Source: Balneolaceae bacterium (GTDB lineage: Bacteria > Bacteroidota > Rhodothermia > Balneolales > Balneolaceae). From it: a stretch of 52,997 bases of DNA. The notes beneath the pieces are model-generated. The model was given only the letters and a program-made list of their open reading frames with translations, had not been told where the DNA came from and made no database searches. Of this stretch, positions 7,955 to 15,234 are shown one piece after another. The number at the start of each line of letters is the position of its first letter. The stretch's first letter is position 1. The stretch is from contig JAFIFB010000101.1 of NCBI GenBank assembly GCA_020832285.1, positions 1-52,997 on the forward strand. The letters run 5' to 3'. The position numbers and the translations under genes were made by a program.

Positions 7955-8376
7955 AGTACAACGGGTCGCTGACCCGTTACTCATGAGTCATGCAAACATC
8001 CACCCGAACTACGAATTACAATATTCTCAGATGGATCTTAAATTATTTAGTTTTTAAAAGATCCCAAGCCTTCCGGTTCGGCGAACCGGGCTACATGTCC
8101 CGTACAACGGGCAGCTTGCCCGTTACTCATGAGCCATTCAAATCCCGAATCTGGATGAGAGGAAAGATCGTAGTTTCGAATCTTTAGAACACTTGGTTGT
8201 TGAGTTTAACTCCCGAGTGCCGGACAAGCTGACCGGCGTACAACGGGCAGCTTGCCCGTTACTCAGAAACCATGCAAACCACGGAGCTGGATGAGAGGAA
8301 AGAACGCAGGTTCGAATCTTTAGAACGCTTGGTTGTTGAGCTTAGCTACCGGGTGCCGGACAAGCTGTCCGGCGTA
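7955..8376. repeat. REP-like composite palindrome array, right part
   Basis: The same modules continue after the toxin-antitoxin genes. They are hairpin alpha at 7960-7978, 8106-8124 and 8242-8260, gamma at 8073-8089, and beta at 8219-8237 (one mismatch in the stem) and 8355-8373. The ~55-base GGATGAGAGGAAAG spacer occurs near 8152 and 8288. The last beta unit ends 10-15 bases before the stop codon of the convergent serine hydrolase gene, so the array may form part of its mRNA 3' end. No CRISPR-like regular spacing or unique spacers are present. Confidence 0.85.
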
Positions 8377-8386
8377 CGCTTTGCAA

Positions 8387-9799
8387 CTATTCAACTTTCT
8401 GAAATTCCACATCCTGGGCGCGGCCGGTGGAGAGTAAAAAACCGGTGATCTGCCCGTTTTCGTCACGTTGAAATTTAAAATCCCATGATCCGGCCTGCCA
8501 GTGGTCGAATGATTCTTCGGTCATGGGTCCGTCGGGAGAGATGCGGCGGTTGAGGATGAGGTGGCCATCTTCTGCTGTTAGTTCATAATCGGTTTGCAGC
8601 TCTCTGCTGTGGTAGGTGCCGCTGTAGGGATTGAGGAATTCATCAAAAATATCTTCCAGAAAGAGTCTGGCCAGATCACGGTTTTTATCCGCAGGTTCTG
8701 CATCTTCGCGGTTGCAGAGCGTTAAAAATGAGAAGCCGTGTGCAGGATAGATTCTATAATCATTTTTGAATCCCATGAACGTTCCGCTGTGGCCGATCAC
8801 CTGCTCACCTTTCCATTCATTGATTTGCAGCCCCATCGCATAATTGAGAGGCTTTTGGTCGATGATCGCACGCACCAGCATCAGGGATTTCAGTTCAGTA
8901 AATTCAGAAGAGATTTCTTCATAATTCTGCCAGAATGCATCCCATTTTTGCCACTCTCCTGTAGTGGAGTAGAGTCCGCCCGGCCCCACTCCCTGGAAAT
9001 TGCTCAGATAAGTTTGCCTGAATCCATTCGGGCCGGGAGCGTAACTGATGACACGATTAGGAATCACCCGGTGCCGGTTGTCGTGAAAAAGAGTATTGTT
9101 CATCCCGAGCGGTTCCAGGATCTCTTTTTTTACAAATTCCGAAAATTCCATTCCGGAAATTTCCTGAACCAGTTTGGCAAGAGCTGTATATCCGCTATTG
9201 GTATATGAGTACTTTTCGCCCGGTGTGTATTTCAACGATTCACCGTTTTTGGTGATCTCCAGGTAGTCATCGATTGTCATCACATTGCTGAGTGAGATGC
9301 CAGCAATCGCCATCAGGTCGTACATATCGGGCAAACCGGATGTGTGGTTGAAGAGGTGACTGACCTGAACGGCACCGGCCCAATCCGGCCAGTCGTCCAG
9401 ATAATCGGAGACAGGAGCTTCTGGTGACAACTCCCCCCGGAGAACCAGCAGCCCTGCCGCGGCAGCAGTTACCTGCTTGGAAATAGATGCCATGTAAAAA
9501 GAGGAGCTGTCGCTGAGTGCGATTCCATAGTCGAGATTGGCCAGTCCGTATGAATTGTGAAAAATGGTTTGCCCATCCTGATAGACCGAAACCACACAGC
9601 CGGGTGCATCATCGGTATCGAAGGCTTCAAAAATATTGTTAATTTTTTCCCGGAGCTCTTCAGGAACCGGATCAGTCGAGACTGAAGAAGTGCCGGTAAA
9701 CAGGATTCCCGCAAAAAGGCAGAAGATTAATAGTACCGGAAGCAATGTATTCTTTCTTACGGAAGCTGATCGGGAATTTGGGTTTGCTGGGCTCATCAT
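8387..9799 (-). CDS. Exported serine hydrolase, class C beta-lactamase fold (second of tandem pair)
   Basis: This 470-residue protein has a positively charged N-terminus and a hydrophobic signal or anchor helix near residues 17-37. It has a class C beta-lactamase/penicillin-binding-like domain (about 50-370) and a small C-terminal beta domain. The catalytic set is visible: S-I-S-K (SxxK) in the segment FYMASISKQ, Y-T-N in YSYTNSGY, and H-S-G in GHSGTFMGF. Such proteins are D-aminopeptidases, esterases or peptidoglycan-related hydrolases, and the substrate cannot be fixed from sequence. The ATG overlaps the stop of the upstream paralog (TGATG), so it is translationally coupled to it. A REP-like array lies just after its stop. 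Confidence 0.85.
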   Translation of the reverse strand: MMSPANPNSRSASVRKNTLLPVLLIFCLFAGILFTGTSSVSTDPVPEELREKINNIFEAFDTDDAPGCVVSVYQDGQTIFHNSYGLANLDYGIALSDSSSFYMASISKQVTAAAAGLLVLRGELSPEAPVSDYLDDWPDWAGAVQVSHLFNHTSGLPDMYDLMAIAGISLSNVMTIDDYLEITKNGESLKYTPGEKYSYTNSGYTALAKLVQEISGMEFSEFVKKEILEPLGMNNTLFHDNRHRVIPNRVISYAPGPNGFRQTYLSNFQGVGPGGLYSTTGEWQKWDAFWQNYEEISSEFTELKSLMLVRAIIDQKPLNYAMGLQINEWKGEQVIGHSGTFMGFKNDYRIYPAHGFSFLTLCNREDAEPADKNRDLARLFLEDIFDEFLNPYSGTYHSRELQTDYELTAEDGHLILNRRISPDGPMTEESFDHWQAGSWDFKFQRDENGQITGFLLSTGRAQDVEFQKVE

Positions 9800-11133
9800 C
9801 AGTTGGTTTGGCGGGTGAAGGTTAGTGTACCGGTTCGGGGCGCTTCAATGGTGAAAGCTTTTATGGCACCTTCATCATCACGCAGAAATCTCAGGTTCCA
9901 TTGGCCCGCTGTAAAACGGTCATCATCGGACCAGGAGAGTTCGCGAGGCTCTTCAAATGCACGCTTCAGATAGAGATTATCCTCTTTTGCCTGAACTGAA
10001 AATTGTGAGTTCAGCCCGTTGTTTCGGTATGTGCCGGTGTATTCATCGAAGAGCTCATCAAAAATATCTTTCAGATAAAGATCGGCAACTTCCAGCGTAT
10101 AATCTGCCGGGTTGATGTTGCTCATATTGCAGAAAACAAAAATTCCAAGATCATGGCCGGGGAAGCGCATGTAGTGAGAACGAAAACCCATATAATTGCC
10201 TCCATGACCAAGGGTGTAGAGCGATTTATACTTTCCGAGCCGGAGTCCGCTCGCGTAGTTAATGGAATCGGTTTCGGTTGTGTAACCTGGTTGAATCATT
10301 TTCGAAGTGAAGTTTTCCAGGTTTGACCGGTTTTCGTTGAAATTGAGATCCCATTTTGCAAAATCAGAAATGGTTGTAAATAACCCGCGGGCACCCACCC
10401 TGTCCATGTTGCCGCGATAAAACATTCCCGGCCCGTCATTCGTGGACAGATAGCTGATCACCCGGCCGGATACAATCTCTTCTGTATCGTCATGCCAGTG
10501 GGTCGCGTCCATCCCGATCGGTTCAAAAAAGTGTTTATGGGAGTATTCCCTCAAACTTAACCCGGAAAATTTTTCGACAATGACCGAAATCAAAAAGTAG
10601 GCCATATTACTGTAGAGATGTTGTGTGCCGGGATCGAAGTTCAGTTTTTGCTGATGTGAGAGGAGTTCGAGAGCCTGTTGAGATGTGGTGGTGTTGTCCA
10701 GACCGATATCTGCAATGATCAGCAGATTGTATATATCGCGGATTCCGGAGGTGTGATGAATAAGCTGACGCGCTGTAATTGGATGATCGAATTGGGATAT
10801 TTCAGGAATATGGGAGCGGAGATCTTCGTCAAGGTCCAGATTCCCTTCTTGTTCAAGCATCAGCAGGGCAGCGGCGGCAAACTGCTTGGAAATGGAAGCG
10901 ATCATGAATCGCGAGTCAGGCGTGATGGGAATGCCGTAGTCCAGGTTTGCGGTTCCGTACCCTTTTTTAAAAATCGTTTCCCCGTTTTGATTGATTCCGA
11001 CAGCACAACCCGGAGTTTGAGGCTGATCAAATTCTTCAAAAATCTCATCGATCTGCTCCGTTGATATCTCCTGGGCAAGAAGAGCGGGAGTCAGCAGCAT
11101 CAGTAAAAACAATATAAAGCAGGTTGTTTTCAT
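9799..11133 (-). CDS. Exported serine hydrolase, class C beta-lactamase fold (first of tandem pair)
   Basis: This 444-residue paralog of the downstream gene has the same domain order: signal peptide (MKTTCFILFLLMLLTPALLAQ region), beta-lactamase-fold domain and short beta-rich tail. Motifs are SISK in MIASISKQF, Y-S-N in HLYSNMAYF, and H-G-G in LGHGGNYMGF. I prefer the ATG at 11133, because it begins a standard signal peptide. The frame is open 13 codons further upstream (11172), but that extension would put polar residues before the signal. The two genes form a two-gene operon that probably arose by tandem duplication and has since diverged widely. The target may be a peptide or ester in the envelope. 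Confidence 0.85.
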   Translation of the reverse strand: MKTTCFILFLLMLLTPALLAQEISTEQIDEIFEEFDQPQTPGCAVGINQNGETIFKKGYGTANLDYGIPITPDSRFMIASISKQFAAAALLMLEQEGNLDLDEDLRSHIPEISQFDHPITARQLIHHTSGIRDIYNLLIIADIGLDNTTTSQQALELLSHQQKLNFDPGTQHLYSNMAYFLISVIVEKFSGLSLREYSHKHFFEPIGMDATHWHDDTEEIVSGRVISYLSTNDGPGMFYRGNMDRVGARGLFTTISDFAKWDLNFNENRSNLENFTSKMIQPGYTTETDSINYASGLRLGKYKSLYTLGHGGNYMGFRSHYMRFPGHDLGIFVFCNMSNINPADYTLEVADLYLKDIFDELFDEYTGTYRNNGLNSQFSVQAKEDNLYLKRAFEEPRELSWSDDDRFTAGQWNLRFLRDDEGAIKAFTIEAPRTGTLTFTRQTN

Positions 11134-11609
11134 AAACGGTGATTGTATGAATATGCCGTGAGAGCGATGCAATATATCAAAACAGAGGGAAAATGGTAGT
11201 AGGATTCATTTCACAAAAATATGCATCTAGTATCGTGTCAACTGTAAAGTGTGAGAGAGTCATCAGACGAGTCGTTCCGGGATCATCCCAATCATCTACA
11301 TTGGTATATTTTTTAAAAAACTCGTCTGATGACTTACGAAACTTCAACCGATGGTTCATATTTGACTTAACAACAAAAGAAAAAAATCATCAGATAAGTT
11401 TATATAAAACAGTCCGGATTGAAGAAGATCTCATCAAATGGATTCATCTTATAATTGATCCGTTATTTTCTTATTTGCGGTGCTATAAGAATTATTCTGG
11501 ATAGATTGAAATGGTGGCTGTACAATCCCCTCTTGAGAGGGGACTTTCTGTGTTTCAAAATATCCTAAATACAATAATCCCTGTAAGACCATTTTATCAA
11601 TTACATGTG
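11134..11609. other. Intergenic region with a 77-bp element
   Basis: The gap between the serine hydrolase start and the purK stop holds the 77-bp element at 11258-11334 with its flanks TAGTATCGTGTCAA (11228) and TTACGAAACTTC (11335). A small palindrome, ATCCCCTCTTGAGAGGGGA, lies near 11525 and resembles text at 14784. Overlapping short open frames on both strands follow the repeat and are not convincing genes. Confidence 0.5.
11258..11334 (+). repeat. 77-bp element with inverted ends, copy B
   Basis: AGTCATCAGACGAGT at the left and ACTCGTCTGATGACT at the right form perfect 15-bp inverted terminal repeats. The middle includes GGATCATCCCAATCATC and a run of T then A. The copy at 2006-2082 has the same length in the opposite direction but with weaker ends, so this is the better preserved one. 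It is too short to encode a transposase. Confidence 0.75.
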
Positions 11610-12767
11610 CTAAATCTCGATACCCTTCGTGAGTTTTACTGCTTTATTGTAGATTGCTTCAGTGTCGTCTCCAAGAAGCGTGTAATGAGCCATTTTTCTA
11701 CCCGTTTTACTTTGAAGTTTTCCGTAGGAGTGGAGGTGTCCGCCTGGTTGGGCGATGGCTTCTTCTGCATTTTCAATAACGGCAGTCCGCTTTTGGGTGC
11801 CAAGCAGGTTGATCATGACGGCAGACGGTTTAATCAGTGATGGATCACCCGGGTGAAGGCCGCATACGGTTCGTACATGATTCTCGAACTGTGAAGTGAC
11901 GCAGCCCTCGATGGAGTAGTGGCCTGAATTGTGGGGGCGGGGTGCTGATTCGTTGAGGAGTACTTCGCCGCTGGACGTGAGAAAAAATTCATAGGCAAAG
12001 ATCCCTTTACCGTCGATGGTTTCGGTGGCTTTTATTGCAAGTTCCTGTGCTTTTTTCTGGATCTTTGATGAGACTGGTGCAGGCGTTTTAACCGCAACAC
12101 AAATGTGATTTTTCTGTACAGTTTCACAGCAGGGATAGACCACAATCCCTTTTTCATTACGGGCAACCTGAACGGCCAGTTCGTGAGTAAAATCCACGAA
12201 AGCTTCTGCGAGAATATCGTGTCTCTCCTGTCCGCCCAGCTTTTTAAATGCAGAACCGGCTTCCTCTTCGTTTTGAACAGTTTTGTTACCGTACCCGTCG
12301 TATCCTCCTTTGGATGATTTAAGAAGGTAAGGCCATCCATATTTATCTCCGAAATTTTTAAGTCCGTCCTCATCCTGAATCAGTGAGTATGGTGTGACCG
12401 GAATTCCTGCATTCTCAAACGTCTGTTTTTCGATGAGTTTATTTTCGATGAGGGCAAAGCTTTCGGGTGAGGGGTAGATCGGCGTGCCCGAACGGTCACG
12501 CAGTTCGCGAAGGACTTTCGAGTCAATAAATTCATTTTCGAGAGTGATTACATCGCAACATTCGGCAAATTCCATCATGGAATTTACATCATCGAAAGAG
12601 CCGCTATAGGAGTGCGGAGTCATAAATTTTACGGGTTCATCTTCGGGGCGGTCGGAAAAAACGGCTACCTGCATCCCGTAGCGAAATGCCTGCACGGCTG
12701 ACATCCGTGCCAGTTGCCCGGCTCCGAGAAAACCGATTGTAAAATCAGAAGTAAGAGGGTTTTTCAT
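11610..12767 (-). CDS. purK: N5-carboxyaminoimidazole ribonucleotide synthase
   Basis: This ATP-grasp enzyme makes N5-CAIR from AIR, bicarbonate and ATP in purine synthesis, in the cytoplasm. From the chosen ATG (MKNPLTSDF) it is 385 residues, the usual PurK length. The frame also stays open 42 codons upstream to 12893, but that extension is hydrophobic and unlike any PurK. Visible features are the N-terminal GFLGAGQLARM phosphate loop, KSSKGGYDGYGN, AEAFVDFTHELAV, and the metal-binding region LLNESAPRPHNSGHY near residue 260. The usual partner purE is not adjacent. The DASS transporter upstream on the same strand is 258 bases away, so co-transcription is uncertain. Confidence 0.93.
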   Translation of the reverse strand: MKNPLTSDFTIGFLGAGQLARMSAVQAFRYGMQVAVFSDRPEDEPVKFMTPHSYSGSFDDVNSMMEFAECCDVITLENEFIDSKVLRELRDRSGTPIYPSPESFALIENKLIEKQTFENAGIPVTPYSLIQDEDGLKNFGDKYGWPYLLKSSKGGYDGYGNKTVQNEEEAGSAFKKLGGQERHDILAEAFVDFTHELAVQVARNEKGIVVYPCCETVQKNHICVAVKTPAPVSSKIQKKAQELAIKATETIDGKGIFAYEFFLTSSGEVLLNESAPRPHNSGHYSIEGCVTSQFENHVRTVCGLHPGDPSLIKPSAVMINLLGTQKRTAVIENAEEAIAQPGGHLHSYGKLQSKTGRKMAHYTLLGDDTEAIYNKAVKLTKGIEI

Positions 12768-13025
12768 CGTCTGGTTTGATTGATCAAAAATGGTGCGATA
12801 AGGTATTAAATAATTGATTGAAAATGTAGGTGGTGGTAGGGCTGACATTACCCATGTAATAATATCATTTAAAACAAAAATGTTGTAGCTCAATGATTTA
12901 AATCGTTAAGTAAATATGTTGTTCATTTTGGCCCCACGCCGCTCAAGGCTTTGAGGGGCTGGCTTGATCCAAAACGAACTAAAAGATCTAAGGCGGTGAA
13001 TCAATACGCGGCGGGTGCTAAAATT

Positions 13026-14492
13026 TTAATCTACCCAGTCGGGGACCGTTCCCAAATCTATTCCAAATACGTAGGCGAAGAGGGTGTATGCGGCCAGAGA
13101 CAAGAGTATCGAAAAGAGAATGTTAAGCCAGAGACCGGCTTTGGCCATTTGGGGGATGGTGACTTTGCCGCTTCCGTAAATGATGGCATTGGGCGGAGTG
13201 GCTACGGGTAGCATGAAAGCACAACTTGCCGCGATGGCTGCCGGAAGCACAAAAAACATCGGGTCTTGCCCCATTCCGATAGCTGTAGAGGCGAGAATGG
13301 GTAAAAAAGCCGCAGTCGTGGCTGTATTACTGGTAATTTCAGTTAGAAATACAACGATAAGAATAACCAGTAAGATAATAAGCAGCATCGGCAGAATTCC
13401 GAACTGTTCAACGCTCTGTCCAATCCAGTCGGCCAGGCCGGAACGGCTGATACCCATCGCCAGGCTTAAACCTCCGCCAAACAGAATCAATATGCCCCAT
13501 GGGAGGCCCCGCAGGTTTTCCCAGTTAAGAATTTTTTGGCCGGGCTGATTGCCTGAAGGAATCAAAAAGAGCAGGATTGCAGAAAAAATAGCAATACCTG
13601 CATCAGATAGTCCGGGGAGCAGATCGGTCATTAGCGGGCGAAAGATCCAGAGAGCTGCTGTAATACCAAAAACCAGTGCTACACGCTGTTCGGGTTTGGT
13701 GATAGGGCCGATCTCTTTTAACTGTTGGTTGATCACTTCACTTCCGCCGGGTAATTCTTTCAGTTTTACCGGGAAAACCAACTTAGTGAGGATAATGTAC
13801 ATCAGAGGGAGCATCACCAGAACAAGCGGTATACCGACGGCCATCCATTTTGCAAAACTGATCTCCACATCATAATTATCGAGCATAAATCCGGCCAGGA
13901 GTGCATTGGGCGGTGTGCCGATCAGCGTGGCGATCCCCCCGATATTACAGGCGTATGCGATGGAGAGCATCAGCACAATCTCAAAGTTGGTAATGGAAAT
14001 ATTGGTGTCTTTATCACTTGCTACCTGCAGTACGGAAAGTGCAATCGGGAGCATCATCAGGGCAGTGGCGGTGTTACTGACCCACATACTCAGAAAAGCC
14101 GACGCGATAATAAAACCGATAATAATGGAGGAGGGTCGGGTTCCTACAAAATGAATGATTCGAAGAGCAATTCGCCGGTGAAGATTCCAGGTTTGCATGG
14201 CAATGGCGATGATAAATCCGCCAAGAAATAAAAAGATTAGTGGATTTGCATAGGGAGCCGTTGCATCACCAATCGGTGCGATACCCAAAAGCGGCAAAAA
14301 TACGATCGGAAGCAGAGAAGTGGCGGCAATGGGAATGGCTTCGGTGATCCACCAGGAAGCCATCAGCAGGGCCAGAGCTGTGGTTTTCCAGGCATCGGGG
14401 TTCATTCCCTCCGGTTCCGGAAGGAACAGAACGGTTATAAATAAGATAATACCCAGATAAAATCCGGCGGCCGGAAGATTTTGGCTTTGCAC
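13026..14492 (-). CDS. DASS (SLC13) family sodium-coupled anion transporter
   Basis: This 488-residue inner-membrane protein has about eleven to twelve hydrophobic helices. It is a divalent anion:sodium symporter, which takes up dicarboxylates such as succinate or, in relatives, sulfate. The two inverted halves each carry the sodium/substrate S-N-T signature: VSNTATALMML near residue 135 and ITSNTATTAAF near 390. The family motif ATPPNAIIYGSG lies near 430, just before the final helices. There is no SLC13-associated TrkA-C insert, so it is closer to the VcINDY type than to the long sulfate permease type. Exact substrate unknown. The region upstream carries no visible regulator. Confidence 0.9.
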   Translation of the reverse strand: MQSQNLPAAGFYLGIILFITVLFLPEPEGMNPDAWKTTALALLMASWWITEAIPIAATSLLPIVFLPLLGIAPIGDATAPYANPLIFLFLGGFIIAIAMQTWNLHRRIALRIIHFVGTRPSSIIIGFIIASAFLSMWVSNTATALMMLPIALSVLQVASDKDTNISITNFEIVLMLSIAYACNIGGIATLIGTPPNALLAGFMLDNYDVEISFAKWMAVGIPLVLVMLPLMYIILTKLVFPVKLKELPGGSEVINQQLKEIGPITKPEQRVALVFGITAALWIFRPLMTDLLPGLSDAGIAIFSAILLFLIPSGNQPGQKILNWENLRGLPWGILILFGGGLSLAMGISRSGLADWIGQSVEQFGILPMLLIILLVILIVVFLTEITSNTATTAAFLPILASTAIGMGQDPMFFVLPAAIAASCAFMLPVATPPNAIIYGSGKVTIPQMAKAGLWLNILFSILLSLAAYTLFAYVFGIDLGTVPDWVD

Positions 14493-14559
14493 GTGGTTTT
14501 TTTTGGTTTAAAGCATCAAAATGATATGAAAGTATATCTAAAATTTAAAATGAAACTTC

Positions 14560-14626
14560 AGACCTGACAGGTTTCAACAAAGTATGTTAATACTGTATGA
14601 AATATCGAATAAAACCTGTCAGGTCT
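14560..14626 (-). repeat. 67-bp palindromic element, copy B
   Basis: AGACCTGACAGGTTT and AAACCTGTCAGGTCT form perfect 15-bp inverted ends, better conserved than in the copy at 2143-2209. The right flank continues with ACCCGATTTTATAAGTTTGA and CACGACAGTA. This is the complement of the flank left of copy A, so similarity runs over about 105 bases. Confidence 0.75.
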
Positions 14627-14883
14627 TACCCGATTTTATAAGTTTGACACGACAGTAAAGTACTTTGATTTGTTGGAGGTCAGCATTTCGCCTTCAATTA
14701 TCGGAATTACTTGTCATTGTGATACCAATGACAGATTTAAAAAAGATGTGTATTTGGGCTTTAATCAACGATTTTTGCATTTCTAAATCCCCTATTGAGA
14801 GGGGACAGATTTGAGTAAGATCGCGAAGCGAGCCTTTCGAAAATCAGGGGTGTGTTTGCGTGGCCAAGGAGCCTGATACGGCT

Positions 14884-14925
14884 ACGGTTCACGATCAAAG
14901 CCATGGAACACACCCCTCGCTAAAC
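14884..14925 (+). repeat. 42-bp dispersed repeat, copy 2
   Basis: This matches 182-223 in direct orientation with two differences (TTC for TAC, AAAGCC for AAATCC). It is surrounded by further weak similarity to the left end of the window. Confidence 0.65.
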
Positions 14926-15191
14926 TCACCCGGCTATCGCTGTTTCGTTTACACCTTTCCCCTTTTCCCAAGGGATCCCTCGGGCGAGAGGGGATTATAT
15001 AGCCTGTCACACCTATTAAATAGTGTTGTCCGCTCGACTAATATATTAAAACTTCGAAGAGCAGAATTTTGAGCAAAATTAGGGATTCGATGTGACATAA
15101 AAATCTAATTTTTTGATTGATCCGTCATTAAAAAACACGGTGTGGGTGAGGAAAAATACAGATTCAGATCCATTTTTAACGCAGTTCTCTT

Positions 15192-15226
15192 AAAAATAAC
15201 TCCGGAATTTTCAGAAATCCCGGAGC
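15192..15226 (-). terminator. Intrinsic terminator of the amidohydrolase gene
   Basis: On the minus strand GCTCCGG and CCGGAGT pair around a 14-base loop, followed by TATTTTTAAG. It starts about 10 bases after the stop of the amidohydrolase gene. Confidence 0.65.
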
Positions 15227-15234
15227 CTTAAAAA

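Larger units (their letters stand above)
14493..15191. other. Repeat-rich intergenic region
   Basis: This ~700-base gap holds the 67-bp palindrome (14560-14626) and its TTTGACACGACAGTA flank. It also has two short GC-rich hairpins of the CCCCTATTGAGAGGGG type (near 14788 and 14970), the second copy of the 42-bp unit (14884-14925) and relatives of the 'aaatagtgttg' and 'caaaattaggg' blocks from the first 160 bases of the window (15030-15090). No gene was recognised; the small open frame near 14860 lies inside repeats. Confidence 0.55.

Noticed and set aside
6182-8376. Regular repeats might be a CRISPR array
   Set aside because: Spacing is irregular, the interspersed sequences are themselves repeated, and no cas gene is present. 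They are REP-like palindromes.
8738-9208. 156-codon plus-strand open frame
   Set aside because: Antisense to the serine hydrolase gene, with no start context or domain. It is a shadow frame.
12768-12893. Upstream start for purK at 12893
   Set aside because: It would add 42 residues not found in PurK proteins. The standard N-terminus begins at the ATG at 12767.
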